Notes under the pieces: generated by a model
What the model was told of the DNA's origin: nothing
Seen by the model: the letters and a program-made list of their open reading frames with translations, nothing else
Databases searched by the model: none
Shown: positions 1 through 9,739 of the stretch, piece by piece
Numbering within the stretch: the stretch's first letter is position 1
How the letters are laid out: every line of letters begins with the position of its first letter
Source of the DNA: an uncultured Eubacteriales bacterium
Lineage (GTDB): Bacteria > Bacillota > Clostridia > Christensenellales > Aristaeellaceae
Direction of reading: 5' to 3'
Assembly (NCBI GenBank): GCA_902795275.1
Contig: CADBKQ010000007.1
Location: forward strand, 1-64,000
DNA length: 64,000 bases
Translations under genes and position numbers: made by a program

Positions 1-8
1 CCTCCTCC
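1..8 (-). promoter_or_regulatory. Ribosome binding site of a leftward gene beyond the edge
   Basis: On the minus strand the window ends in GGAGGAGG, a strong Shine-Dalgarno sequence. With the leftward promoter at 133-161 it suggests that a gene starts just outside the left edge with a leader of about 125 nt. The leader shows no structure I recognise. Confidence 0.5.
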
Positions 9-132
9 GGAACCCCACAGTCTCAAGCAAAAACTCATTTCAGAATTAACTGTCGTTTTTCCTCAATCTCTCTGTATCGTTTTCAAGATTCTCGCGCCCC
101 AGCTTCGGTCTCCCTCGCTTGAGCGCTTGGTT

Positions 133-161
133 AGAATACCACATCCGCCCTTCGTTGTCAA
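133..161 (-). promoter_or_regulatory. Leftward sigma-A promoter
   Basis: Minus-strand TTGACA (161-156), a 17-bp spacer and TATTCT (138-133). It is divergent from the recG promoter and points to the gene implied by the ribosome site at the window edge. Confidence 0.6.
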
Positions 162-211
162 CACTTTTTTTATTTTTATTTTATGAACAAACGAACATTG
201 CGCAGATTGAA

Positions 212-240
212 TTGATTTGTGAAATTAATTATGTTATCAT
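212..240 (+). promoter_or_regulatory. recG promoter
   Basis: TTGATT (212-217), 17-bp spacer, TATCAT (235-240), 45 bp before the recG start. Probably also serves the addB-like gene, since only 9 bp separate the two genes. Confidence 0.65.
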
Positions 241-284
241 AGCCTTGCAGCATGATGAAATAATATTGGAAAGAAAAGCGATCA

Positions 285-2297
285 ATGATGGAATTATCAG
301 AGCTTAAAGGACTGGGAAAGGCGCGGCTGGATACCTTGAACAAGGCCGGGATCGTCAGCATGGCTGATCTGCTGCTGAACCTGCCGGTTCGGTATCAGGA
401 TACTTCCGTTACGACACCCATTTCCGAAGCCGCCCCGGGCATGGAAACGTGCGTTTCCGGCTTCCCCAAAACCGCGCCGCGCCTCAGCCGGTTTCACGGC
501 CTTACGAGCGTCACCCTGCGTCTTTGCGACGAGACCGGCGGGATTCCGGTGGTTTGGTATAACCAGCCCTGGCTGCAAAACGCGATTCATCCGGAGGATT
601 TGCTGACGCTTTACGGGCGGATCGACCGGGACAAGCAGGGACGAATCCGCATGGTCAGCCCGGTCATTGTGAAAGAGCGGGGCATCCTTCCCGTGTACCG
701 CGCGCTGGCCGGCATTCCGCCCAAGACCATGCGCGAGCTGATTCGTCAGGCGCTGACGCAGCTGGAGGACTGCTGCCCGGAAACGCTGCCGGACATTTTG
801 CGGGTAAAATACCATCTGTGCGAAAGGAACTTTGCCCTGCGGCAGGCACACTTCCCGGAAACCAGGGATCACCTGGCGATTGCCCTGCGGCGCGTTTCCT
901 TTGAAGGCATGCTGCTGTACCAGGCCGCCGCCGCTTCCCTGCGGGGTGAGCGAACGAAGGGCATCGTGATTGACGTGCCCGAAAACGCCTGTGACGCTTA
1001 CTGGGCGTCCCTCCCCTTTCCGCCGACGAACGCGCAGAAACGGGTGCTGGAAGAAATCGCAAACGATCTGAAAAGCAGGCAGGCCATGGGGCGCATGGTG
1101 CAGGGCGACGTGGGCTGCGGGAAAACAGCGCTGGCCTTCGGCGCCATTGCGCTGACGGCGCAGGGAGGATACCAGTCCGCGCTGATGGCCCCCACGGAAA
1201 TTCTGGCCCGGCAGCATTTGGAGAGCGCAAAAGCCATTCTTGAACCGCTGGGAATCCGATGCGGTTTGCTGATCGGGGGCATGAAAGCAAAAGAACGCCG
1301 GGAAGCGCTGGAAAAAATCGCCTCCGGGGAATGGACGGCGGTGATCGGCACCCATGCGCTGATCTCCGAAGGGGTGGAATACAAGAACCTGGGGCTGGTG
1401 ATCACGGACGAACAGCACCGCTTCGGTGTGCGCCAGCGCCGCTTGCTCAGCAAAAAAGCGGCATCCGATGCGGAAGCGCCCAATGAACTGGTGCTCTCCG
1501 CCACGCCCATTCCCCGTACGCTGGCCCTGGTGCTGTACGGCGATTTGGACTTGTCCATCGTGGACGAGCTGCCGCCGGGACGCACCCCGGTCAAGACCCG
1601 GATGGTGCCGGAGGACAAGCGGGACGGGCTGTATTCCTTCATTAAACAGGAAGCCGCCCAGGGCAGGCAAACCTATATCGTCTGCCCGCTGGTAGAGGAA
1701 AGCGAACAGATCAACGCCCGCAGCGCCCAGGAAACCTATGCCGAGCTATGCAGCGGCCCGCTGAGCGACCTGCGTGTGGGCCTGACCTACGGCGAACAGG
1801 ACGCCGACGAAAAAGCGGAAACCATCCGCAAGTTTTCTGCGGGGGAGCTGGACGTGCTGGTGTCCACCACGGTGATCGAGGTGGGCGTGAACGTGCCCAG
1901 CGCCACGGTGATGGTGATCGAGAACGCCGACCGCTTCGGCCTGAGCCAGCTGCACCAGCTTCGCGGCCGCGTGGGCCGCGGGGCGAAGGAAAGTTGGTGC
2001 TTTTTGATGGCCGCGCCCAACGAACGGTTAAAGACGCTGTGTGAAACCAACGACGGCTTTAAAATCGCCCAGAAGGATTTGGAGCTTCGGGGCCCCGGCG
2101 ACTTCCTGGGAACCCGCCAGCACGGGGACACGCTCATCCCCGGCATGGCGCTGGGGGCGGATGTGCAGATGCTGGAAGAAACAAGCAACTGCCTGAAATG
2201 GATTCGCTCGCCCGGATACGAAGCGGAATGGGCGCAGCTGAAGCAAAGCGCGCAAAACGCCTTTGCCAGGGCGCTGGATGAAATTGCGATGAACTGA
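285..2297 (+). CDS. recG: ATP-dependent DNA helicase RecG
   Basis: RecG is a monomeric superfamily 2 helicase that remodels stalled forks and Holliday junctions in the cytoplasm. The 670-aa product has the family's usual length. It starts with a helix-hairpin-type segment (KGLGKARL) and an OB-fold wedge region. The P-loop GDVGCGKT is at about 274-281 and the DEQH box at about 375-378, followed by the SATPIPRTLAL motif and the C-terminal QLHQLRGRVGRG helicase motif. Two adjacent ATGs (285, 288) are possible starts, and the upstream GGAAAG is a modest ribosome site. The addB-like gene follows after 9 bp, so the two are probably cotranscribed. No residue looks abnormal. Confidence 0.96.
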   Translation: MMELSELKGLGKARLDTLNKAGIVSMADLLLNLPVRYQDTSVTTPISEAAPGMETCVSGFPKTAPRLSRFHGLTSVTLRLCDETGGIPVVWYNQPWLQNAIHPEDLLTLYGRIDRDKQGRIRMVSPVIVKERGILPVYRALAGIPPKTMRELIRQALTQLEDCCPETLPDILRVKYHLCERNFALRQAHFPETRDHLAIALRRVSFEGMLLYQAAAASLRGERTKGIVIDVPENACDAYWASLPFPPTNAQKRVLEEIANDLKSRQAMGRMVQGDVGCGKTALAFGAIALTAQGGYQSALMAPTEILARQHLESAKAILEPLGIRCGLLIGGMKAKERREALEKIASGEWTAVIGTHALISEGVEYKNLGLVITDEQHRFGVRQRRLLSKKAASDAEAPNELVLSATPIPRTLALVLYGDLDLSIVDELPPGRTPVKTRMVPEDKRDGLYSFIKQEAAQGRQTYIVCPLVEESEQINARSAQETYAELCSGPLSDLRVGLTYGEQDADEKAETIRKFSAGELDVLVSTTVIEVGVNVPSATVMVIENADRFGLSQLHQLRGRVGRGAKESWCFLMAAPNERLKTLCETNDGFKIAQKDLELRGPGDFLGTRQHGDTLIPGMALGADVQMLEETSNCLKWIRSPGYEAEWAQLKQSAQNAFARALDEIAMN

Positions 2298-2306
2298 GGT
2301 GACACC

Positions 2307-5300
2307 ATGCTCAGAGTGCTGGGAGGCAACCAGGAAGCGCTGCGGCGGCATCTGCTCGACCTGGCCGCGCCGGGCGGAAAAATGATTGTGATCGTGCCGG
2401 AGCAATACACGCTGCAAACGGAAAGGGAATTGATGGAGGGCCTGCACGCCAAAGGCTTTTTCGACCTGGAGGTGCTCTCCCCTTCCCGGCTGACCGAACG
2501 CGTTTTTGCCCTCGCCGGAGCGGACGGACGGGTGCGCATCGACCAGCGGGGCAAGCAGTTCGCCCTGGCCCGGGCGATGATGCTTTGCAGGAAAAGGCTG
2601 TGCTATTATGAGAGCGCGACAGAAAAGCAGGGCTTCATCAACCGCATCGGCACGGTGATCGCCGAATGCAAGCAGGCGGGCGTCACGCCGGAAGCCCTTT
2701 CCGAACACGCGGAATCCCTGCCGGATGGCGCAAGCAAAGATAAATTCCGGGATCTGGCCTTGCTCTACGACGTTTATTCCCGCCAGCTTGCCGGGCAGTT
2801 TGTGGATGGCGAGGACGTGGCGGACGTGATGCTGCTCCGGCTTTCCGACAGCGGCATCGTGAACGGCGCGCGGGTGGCGGTCTATGGCTTTGACTCGCTC
2901 ACGGGCCAGATGATCCGCCTGCTGGTCAGCATGGCGCGGCTGACCGACCAGGTGGAAGCGCTGGTGATCATGGGGCAGGAGGACATGTTTTCCCCCGTAC
3001 GCCAGAGCGTTATCCGCCTGTGGAAAGCCGCCGACGAAGCCAGCGTCCCCTTTGAAAGCATCCAGCTTCCCTTCTGCGAAGCGGGCCGGGCCAGGGAATT
3101 GACGCATTTATCCCTGCAATACCTGCAAGCCTCGCCCGCGCCTTATCAGGCCATTCCCTCCGCCGTGCGGCTGTACGCCGCCCCCAGCCCCTATTTTGAA
3201 GCGCATTTCGCGGCCCAGGAAATGGTGCTGCTTCACGAGCGGGGCATGGCGTTCGGCGATATGGTCGCCGTGATGGGAAACGGAGACTTTGGAGGCGTAC
3301 TCTCCACGGTGCTGGAATCCTACCGCATTCCCTGCTATATCGCCCGGAAAATGCCCGCCGTCACCCATGGGGCGTCGCGCTTCCTGCTGTCTTCCCTGCG
3401 GGCGGTGGCCGAAGGATATACCGCGGAAGAAATGCTGGCGGTGATCAAATCGGGCTACGCGCCGGTTTCGGAAGAAGAAGCATGGCAGCTGGAAAACTAT
3501 ATCCAGTCCTACGGTATCCGCGGCAAGCTGTGGCTGAACCCGTTCAGCCGGGGAACCAAAGAGGAATGCGCGGCGCTGGAAAACGCGAGAGTCAACCTGA
3601 TCACCCCGCTGCATGCCCTTCGGGAAAGCATGAAAGCGGCCCAGGACTCCGGCCAGGCGCTGCGGGCCGTATATGACTACCTGGACACCGCCCGCATCTA
3701 CGAGCAGCTTCAGGAAAGCCAGGAAGCGCTGTCCTCCCGGGGCATGCCCGCCGAAGCCATGCAGATTCAGCAGCTGTGGGAGGCGGTCATGCAATTGCTG
3801 TCCCAGGCCGAAGCGCTGCTGGGCGGCGTGCGCGTGTCCCCCAGACAGCTGGCCGCCTGGCTGGAAGCGGGGCTGGAGGCCTGTGAGCTTTCTTCCCTGC
3901 CGCCCGCCGCCGACACGGTGATCTGCGGCATGATCGGCAACCTGCCCCTGAGCCGCCCGAAGGCGCTGTTCCTTATGAACATGACCGACGGCCTCCTTTC
4001 AAGTCGGGGGGCCGGGCTGCTGACCGAAAAGGAGCAGGAAGACGCGCAGAACGCCCTGCACGCCTATCTGTCCATTGACGAGGAAGGCCAGGACGCCCTG
4101 TCCCAGCTGGACGTATGGAAAACCATCTCCGCGCCTACGGAAAGGCTGTATCTCACCCGATCCCTCGCCACCCAGGATGGCGGCGCTTTGCGGCCTTTCC
4201 CCCGCCTTGCGCACATCCGCGCCATCTTTCCCGGATTGGTTGAGGAAGGTAGCATCAGCCAGCGAATCGCGGCGGAGCTGCCCCTGGCCCCTGCCCCGGC
4301 CTTTGACGCCCTGGGCGTGAAGATGCAGGAGGGGCTGCTCACCGGGGAATGGCTGCAAGCCTGGACTTATCTGAGCAGCGCCCCGGAAACGAAGGCCCAG
4401 GCCCAGGCGCTTTTGCAGTCCTTCCTGCCGGAGGAGGACGCTCCCCCGCTTCCACGGGAAATAGCGCACTCTCTTTTCATGGAACGAATCATGTCCGTCA
4501 GTCGGTTGGAGAGCTTCGCGGTCTGCCCTTACAAGCATTTCGTGGAGCAGGGCTTATCGCCCAAGCCCCGGAAAGAATGGGCGCTGACGCCGATTGACGC
4601 GGGCAATTTCTACCACAGCGCCCTGGAGGGCTTCACCCGCCTGCTTCCCACGATCCCAAACTGGCCGAAGATCACCAAGAAGGACTGTGACGCGGCGGTG
4701 GACAAGGCCGCCGAACCGCTGTTCAACGACCTGCTGGCGGGCGTGATGGGCGAAAGCTCCCGGATGCGTTCGCTGGGAGAAAAATACCGGCAGGTGCTGC
4801 GCCGCGTCGCCTGGACATTCACCAAAGGCGCGAAGCAGAGCGCCTTCTCCCCCGAAGGGGCGGAAGTGAAGTTCGGGTATCCCGGCGGTATTCCGCCCAT
4901 TGAGCTGACACTCAAGGACGGAACGAAGGTGTTCGTCCGCGGCAAAATCGACCGCATCGACCGCTACGCCGGGGACGAGGGCGTGTTCCTGCGGGTGGTG
5001 GATTACAAGTCCGGGGCAGAAAAGCTGAGCCCCACGAAGATTTTCTGGGGGGCGCAGCTGCAACTGCTGCTGTATTTGCAGGCCGCGCTGACCTGGGAAG
5101 AAGGGGCGGAACCCGCCGGGGCGTTCTATATGCGGGTGGCGGACCCGCTTCTGCCCAGCGAAGAAGAAACGGAACAGCTGGAGGACGCCCTTGCCCGGGC
5201 GCTGTGCCTGCGGGGCGTGGCGCTCAAGGACGCCGTCATCCTGAAAAAAATGGACGACGGCGAACCGCCGCTCACCCTGCCCAAGGTGATCACCGCCAAA

Positions 5301-5576
5301 GGCGAATTTGACAAGCGGGCCATGCTGGCGACCCTCGAAGACATGAAGGCCCTGATCGATCACGCGGGCAGCATGGCAAAGCAATGGGCCGAACGCATCT
5401 ACGATGGGGAAATTGCGGCGAAGCCCCTGTGCGATAAGCGAAAAAACGGCGCGTGCGACCACTGCGATTACGCGCCCATCTGCCGCCGCGACCTGTCCCG
5501 CGGCATCGACAACGCCCGCGTCATGCAGGAAATGAAGTTTGACGAGCTGCTGGAAAAGATCAACGCGAAGCAATGA
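2307..5576 (+). CDS. addB: AddB-like helicase-nuclease subunit, P-loop missing
   Basis: AddB is the second subunit of the AddAB double-strand-break resection complex; it carries a RecB-type nuclease and an iron-sulphur staple. Seen here: 1089 aa, a C-terminal nuclease motif VVDYKSG followed by QLQLLLYLQ, and four cysteines at about 740, 1050, 1053 and 1059. The last three have the C-x2-C-x5-C spacing of the AddB cluster. The N-terminus reads MLRVLGGNQEALRRH where relatives have a GxxGSGKT P-loop, so the nucleotide site appears lost. recG ends 9 bp upstream, so no alternative start restores it. addA, the usual neighbour, does not follow; MgtC genes do. GAGGTG precedes the start. The family call is firm; whether the subunit still binds ATP is doubtful. 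Confidence 0.88.
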   Translation: MLRVLGGNQEALRRHLLDLAAPGGKMIVIVPEQYTLQTERELMEGLHAKGFFDLEVLSPSRLTERVFALAGADGRVRIDQRGKQFALARAMMLCRKRLCYYESATEKQGFINRIGTVIAECKQAGVTPEALSEHAESLPDGASKDKFRDLALLYDVYSRQLAGQFVDGEDVADVMLLRLSDSGIVNGARVAVYGFDSLTGQMIRLLVSMARLTDQVEALVIMGQEDMFSPVRQSVIRLWKAADEASVPFESIQLPFCEAGRARELTHLSLQYLQASPAPYQAIPSAVRLYAAPSPYFEAHFAAQEMVLLHERGMAFGDMVAVMGNGDFGGVLSTVLESYRIPCYIARKMPAVTHGASRFLLSSLRAVAEGYTAEEMLAVIKSGYAPVSEEEAWQLENYIQSYGIRGKLWLNPFSRGTKEECAALENARVNLITPLHALRESMKAAQDSGQALRAVYDYLDTARIYEQLQESQEALSSRGMPAEAMQIQQLWEAVMQLLSQAEALLGGVRVSPRQLAAWLEAGLEACELSSLPPAADTVICGMIGNLPLSRPKALFLMNMTDGLLSSRGAGLLTEKEQEDAQNALHAYLSIDEEGQDALSQLDVWKTISAPTERLYLTRSLATQDGGALRPFPRLAHIRAIFPGLVEEGSISQRIAAELPLAPAPAFDALGVKMQEGLLTGEWLQAWTYLSSAPETKAQAQALLQSFLPEEDAPPLPREIAHSLFMERIMSVSRLESFAVCPYKHFVEQGLSPKPRKEWALTPIDAGNFYHSALEGFTRLLPTIPNWPKITKKDCDAAVDKAAEPLFNDLLAGVMGESSRMRSLGEKYRQVLRRVAWTFTKGAKQSAFSPEGAEVKFGYPGGIPPIELTLKDGTKVFVRGKIDRIDRYAGDEGVFLRVVDYKSGAEKLSPTKIFWGAQLQLLLYLQAALTWEEGAEPAGAFYMRVADPLLPSEEETEQLEDALARALCLRGVALKDAVILKKMDDGEPPLTLPKVITAKGEFDKRAMLATLEDMKALIDHAGSMAKQWAERIYDGEIAAKPLCDKRKNGACDHCDYAPICRRDLSRGIDNARVMQEMKFDELLEKINAKQ

Positions 5577-5631
5577 CGCATCTTCTCCTTGTGCCTTTTG
5601 TGTAAACTGGTCATAAAATTGTCATTTCCCA

Positions 5632-5660
5632 TTGATTTGTTATGGGTTTTTTGGTATATT
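5632..5660 (+). promoter_or_regulatory. Promoter of the mgtC-like pair
   Basis: TTGATT (5632-5637), 17-bp spacer, TATATT (5655-5660), 39 bp before the preferred ATG at 5700. Because it lies inside an upstream in-frame extension, it argues for the 5700 start. Confidence 0.65.
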
Positions 5661-5699
5661 ATTGGTGCTTGTGATGTTCATATGAAAGGAAGGAGCTTG

Positions 5700-6434
5700 A
5701 TGCAGGATCTTACTGCGTTTTTCCGGCAATTCAGTTTCTGTTCGATTGCCCTGCGGCTGGTGCTCGCCATGGCGGTGGGCGGCGTGCTGGGCCTGGGCCG
5801 CACCAGGCGGGGCCGTTCGGCGGGCTTTCGCACCTATATGCTCATCAGCGTCGGCGCGGCCATGTGCGCCATGATCTCCCTGTATTTATACCAGATGCTG
5901 AAAGGCCCCTGGGCGGAAACCGCCGCCCGCGTGGGCGAAAAGTTCGACGCTTCTCGCATGGCGGCGCAGGCCATGACAAGCATCGGCTTCCTGGGCGCAG
6001 GCATCATCGTGAAGGAAGCCCACCAGCAGGTGAACGGCGTGACCACGGCCACCGGCCTGTTCGCTGCCGTCTGTATGGGCGTCGCGGCAGGCGTGGGGTT
6101 TTATGAGGTGGTGCTTCTGGCCGTCCTTGTGGTCGGCCTGGTGCTGAACCTGCTGTCTCCGCTGGAAGGGGCGTTCAAGCGCCATCTGCGGAACATCACG
6201 CTGTATGTGGAATTTGATTCGACGGAAAGCATCAGCGTGATCACCGAACTGCTGAACGAGCAGCATGTGCATATATATGACATCGACATCGAGCAGACGG
6301 AGCAGAAGGCGTCCAAGTCTCCCTCCGCCATTTTCGTGCTGCAAATGAGCCGGGAGAACCATTCCCATTCCGGCATTCTTTCCTCCCTGGCGGAGCTTTC
6401 CTGCGTGCGCTCCGTGCAGGAACTGATTTCGTAA
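5700..6434 (+). CDS. MgtC/SapB family membrane protein (first copy)
   Basis: This is a polytopic inner-membrane protein of the MgtC/SapB family, linked in other bacteria to growth at low magnesium and to regulation of membrane ATPases or transporters. The 244-aa product has hydrophobic segments over residues 1-155, the family signature RRGRSAGFRTYMLISVGAA, and the loop SIGFLGAGIIVKE followed by VNGVTTATGLF. A soluble C-terminal part of about 80 residues resembles an ACT-like tail. The start at 5700 was chosen because AAGGAAGGAG lies just upstream and the promoter lies inside the longer frame. A second copy follows after 16 bp. The transported ion or partner cannot be read from sequence. Confidence 0.88.
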   Translation: MQDLTAFFRQFSFCSIALRLVLAMAVGGVLGLGRTRRGRSAGFRTYMLISVGAAMCAMISLYLYQMLKGPWAETAARVGEKFDASRMAAQAMTSIGFLGAGIIVKEAHQQVNGVTTATGLFAAVCMGVAAGVGFYEVVLLAVLVVGLVLNLLSPLEGAFKRHLRNITLYVEFDSTESISVITELLNEQHVHIYDIDIEQTEQKASKSPSAIFVLQMSRENHSHSGILSSLAELSCVRSVQELIS

Positions 6435-6450
6435 GGGGGGCGGCGAACCG

Positions 6451-7140
6451 ATGTTATCCATCTTTGACGGTTTGCGCGGGGTCGATTTCCTTTCCGTGTT
6501 TGTGCGCATTGTGATCGCCTGCGTCTGCGGCGCGGCGGTGGGGCTGGACCGTTCGGCCAAGAACCGGCCCGCGGGCTTCCGCACCCACATGCTGGTGTGC
6601 CTGGGTTCCACGGTGGCTTCCCTGACGGGGGTGTACCTGTATCTGGAAGCGAATCTGCCTTCCGATGTTTCCCGCATCAGCAGCCAGGTGATTTCCGGCC
6701 TGGGATTCATTGGCGCGGGCACCATCGTCGTGACCAAGAAAAGGACGGTGAAGGGCCTTACCACCGCCGCCGGGCTGTGGACCACCGGCATCGTGGGCCT
6801 GGCCATCGGCAGCGGATACTACGAACTGGGCCTCCTGGGCGCCGCGATGGTGCTGATCACCGAAAGCCTGCTTTCCCTGCTGAATTCCAAAATCCATCAT
6901 CATCCCGAGTATACAGTGGAACTGAGCTACCGCGAAAAAACCTACCTGGACGACGTGCTTCGCCTGTGCAAGAATCATCGGATGGCGATCACCAACCTGC
7001 GCATCCACACCATGGACAGCGTGGGCCAGGATCTGCCGAAGTATACCGCCGAGGTGGAAATGCGCGGAAATACGGACAGCAAAGTGCTGCTGGAACTGAT
7101 TCAGGAGATGCCCGGCGTGGTGTCGGCTGCCATCCAGTAA
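6451..7140 (+). CDS. MgtC/SapB family membrane protein (second copy)
   Basis: A 229-aa paralogue of the preceding gene, with the same hallmarks: DRSAKNRPAGFRTHMLVCLG near residue 30, SGLGFIGAGTIV, and VKGLTTAAGLWTTG, followed by a soluble C-terminal regulatory-looking domain from about residue 150. The two copies share only the family motifs clearly, so the duplication is old or the genes were acquired separately. A GGGGGG purine run precedes the ATG. Tandem MgtC genes suggest a hetero-oligomer or two conditions of use; this is inference. The lyase gene downstream begins 28 bp later and may be read from the same transcript. Confidence 0.88.
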   Translation: MLSIFDGLRGVDFLSVFVRIVIACVCGAAVGLDRSAKNRPAGFRTHMLVCLGSTVASLTGVYLYLEANLPSDVSRISSQVISGLGFIGAGTIVVTKKRTVKGLTTAAGLWTTGIVGLAIGSGYYELGLLGAAMVLITESLLSLLNSKIHHHPEYTVELSYREKTYLDDVLRLCKNHRMAITNLRIHTMDSVGQDLPKYTAEVEMRGNTDSKVLLELIQEMPGVVSAAIQ

Positions 7141-7168
7141 AGAAGAATAGGAGCGTCAAAGCATTCCC

Positions 7169-9610
7169 ATGAAACTGAACATTTTGGAATTAGCGGATGA
7201 TTACGCGGTAATTGGCTGGGAACCCGTACCCGGAGCGGAAACGTACCGCGTCCGCTGGGCGGACAGAAATACGCCGGGCATGGCGTACAAATGCCTGGTT
7301 GAAACGGGCCTCACCCAGTACCGCCTGAACAAAGCCACCCACGTTCCCCATTATTTGTTTGTGGAAGCGCTGGCGAACGGGCGGGCGCTCGAAAAGAGCG
7401 AAGTCCTGAAAACGCCCGTCAAAAAGGTGTTTCACCCCCATCTGGAAAAGCTGAACCGGGGCCTGATCGCCGTGCCGCACAGAGACGGTGTCTTCCTTTC
7501 CTGGCGTTTCTTCCGGGACGAAGCGGACGGATACGGCGATACCGGCCTCACCGGCGCGAACTTCGCCGTGTACCGGGACGGGCGGCCCATCGCGCTGGTG
7601 AAGGACAGCACCAACTATCTGGACTGGAACGGCCACAAGCACGCAGAGTACCAGGTCGCTCCCGTTTTCCACGGAAAGGAAGGCGAGAAATGCGCGCCCG
7701 TGCGCCCCTGGGAAAAGCCTTATCTGGAGATTCCCCTGCAAAAACCGGCTGACGGCGTGACGAAGCCCGGCACGATGCATCCCGGCGGCGAGCCCTTCAC
7801 GTACAGCGCCAACGACATGTCCGTGGGCGACGCGGACGGGGACGGCGAACTGGAATACTATGTCAAATGGGATCCCTCCAATTCCCACGACGTATCCCAC
7901 CGGGGCTATACGGGCAACTGCCTCATCGACTGCTATAAGCTGGACGGACGCCTGCTCTGGCGGCTGGACATGGGGCCGAACATCCGCGCCGGGGCCCACT
8001 ATACCCAGTTCATGGTGTATGACTTCGACGGCGACGGCAAGGCGGAGATGTGCGTGAAAACCGCGCCGGGGACGAAGATAACGGTATACAATCCCGACGG
8101 CTCGGTGGAGAGTGAGCGCTTTATTACGCTGCCGCCCGAAGATCTTGAAAAGGGCGTTCAGAACACGGATGATTACGTCTGCTCCGCCGCGGACTACAGG
8201 AATCACATGGCGGATGTGTTTGAAGGCTGGCGGGAGCATCCCGAAGTGAAATGCGGCCATTGGCCGGATACGCTGGAAGCCTGCTTCGGCATCCCGCAGA
8301 AGTACGATTATCCGCTTTGCCGCGAGGACGCGGAAGCGCTGGCAGATTACTTCATTCAGGTGTACGCGCCCTCCCGCAGCGGAAAGAACCACCTGGAGCA
8401 GTTTGAGGGATTTATATACAGCGGCCCCGAATACCTGACCATGTTCAGCGGTGACGGAAAGGAGCTGGAAACCGTTCCCTTCCCCGTACCCCGGGAGGAT
8501 GACGGCCTGCTGTGGGGCGACTACGCCATGGCGCGCATTGAGCCCTGCAACCGGGTGGATCGGTTCCTGTCCGCCGTGGCGTACCTGGACGGGGAGCGTC
8601 CCTCCGTGATCATCGGGCGGGGCTACTACACCCGTACCACCGTCACCGCTTACGACTTCCAGGACGGGCATTTTATCCGCCGTTTCACCGCTGATTCCGG
8701 CCATGTGCCGATGCGCAATCCCTTCAACGACAATCCCCACGCGGGCCAGGGCATCAGCACCACCCACGGCCTGTTCGCCGGGCAGGGCAACCACAGCATG
8801 GCCATTGCAGACGTGGACGGGGACGGCTGCCAGGAAATCGTCTACGGCGCGGCGGTGATCGACCAGGACGGCAGCCTGCTCTATTCCAGCTATGGCAAAA
8901 TGCCCGACGGCTCCATGGCGAAGTTCGGCCACGGGGATTCCATGCACTGCGGCGTCATCGACCCCGACCGGCCGGGATTGCAGATTTTCAATGTGTTTGA
9001 AGGCGCGAAAGCCGCGCCCTGGGGCTTTGCGCTCCGGGACGCGGAAACGGGCGAAGTCTTTTTCGGCGAGCCCGCCGACACCGACCTGGGCCGCTGCATG
9101 GTGGGCGACGTGGTTCCCGGCGTGCGCGGCCTGCAATGCTGGGTGAACGAAACCTTTGACTGCCGCGGGAACAAGCTGAACGTCCCCGTGCTTGGCACCA
9201 ATTTCAGCATCCGCTGGGCTGCGGACATGACCACCCAGATTACCGACGGGGCGAACTATCTCACCCAGGAGCAGAACGGCTGCATCGTGGACAACGCCCA
9301 CGGCGTGATGCTGGCTCCCGAAAACACGAAAACCAACAACGGCACGAAGGGCAATCCCTGCCTGGTGGCGGATATTTTCGGCGACTTCCGGGAAGAAATT
9401 CTCCTGCGCACCGCCGACAGCTCCGCCATCCGCATTTACACCAACACGGACATCACCATCCATAAGCTGTTTACGCTGCTGCACGACCCCCAGTACCGGG
9501 TGGGCGTGGCCTGGCAGAACAACTGCTATAACCAGCCCTGCTATCCCAGCTTCTATTATGGCAGCGATATGGACTGGGCCTGGGTGCTGCCCGCCCTGGC
9601 CGGGGAATAG
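7169..9610 (+). CDS. Rhamnogalacturonan lyase, PL11 family, no signal peptide
   Basis: PL11 enzymes cleave the rhamnose-galacturonate backbone of rhamnogalacturonan I by beta-elimination. The 813-aa product begins with a fibronectin-III-like domain (about 1-95), then the eight-bladed propeller typical of YesW/YesX. Calcium-binding loops DADGDGE, DFDGDGK and DVDGDG and the block KWDPSNSHD are visible. The N-terminus MKLNILELADDYAVIGW has no signal peptide, so the enzyme is probably cytoplasmic, like the exo-acting B. subtilis YesX, and would act on imported oligosaccharides. It is longer than YesX, mostly through N-terminal and internal additions. It sits downstream of MgtC genes rather than in a pectin operon. 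Endo or exo mode is undecided. Confidence 0.87.
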   Translation: MKLNILELADDYAVIGWEPVPGAETYRVRWADRNTPGMAYKCLVETGLTQYRLNKATHVPHYLFVEALANGRALEKSEVLKTPVKKVFHPHLEKLNRGLIAVPHRDGVFLSWRFFRDEADGYGDTGLTGANFAVYRDGRPIALVKDSTNYLDWNGHKHAEYQVAPVFHGKEGEKCAPVRPWEKPYLEIPLQKPADGVTKPGTMHPGGEPFTYSANDMSVGDADGDGELEYYVKWDPSNSHDVSHRGYTGNCLIDCYKLDGRLLWRLDMGPNIRAGAHYTQFMVYDFDGDGKAEMCVKTAPGTKITVYNPDGSVESERFITLPPEDLEKGVQNTDDYVCSAADYRNHMADVFEGWREHPEVKCGHWPDTLEACFGIPQKYDYPLCREDAEALADYFIQVYAPSRSGKNHLEQFEGFIYSGPEYLTMFSGDGKELETVPFPVPREDDGLLWGDYAMARIEPCNRVDRFLSAVAYLDGERPSVIIGRGYYTRTTVTAYDFQDGHFIRRFTADSGHVPMRNPFNDNPHAGQGISTTHGLFAGQGNHSMAIADVDGDGCQEIVYGAAVIDQDGSLLYSSYGKMPDGSMAKFGHGDSMHCGVIDPDRPGLQIFNVFEGAKAAPWGFALRDAETGEVFFGEPADTDLGRCMVGDVVPGVRGLQCWVNETFDCRGNKLNVPVLGTNFSIRWAADMTTQITDGANYLTQEQNGCIVDNAHGVMLAPENTKTNNGTKGNPCLVADIFGDFREEILLRTADSSAIRIYTNTDITIHKLFTLLHDPQYRVGVAWQNNCYNQPCYPSFYYGSDMDWAWVLPALAGE

Positions 9611-9739
9611 CGCGGGCGGCTTTTCTTCTTGGAAGGAAATCTGCGTCAATATTTGCATGGGCGCTGACGGCGCTTTTTTCTGGAATAAATTTCCAAAAAT
9701 AGAAATTTCCAGTGGACAGCAGCCCGCTTTCTGTGATAA

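Noticed and set aside
9659..9715. Possible terminator or regulatory hairpin after the PL11 gene
   Set aside because: GCGC/GCGC stem is only 4 bp and the AAATTTC/GAAATTT stem is AT-rich with a bulge; too weak to call.
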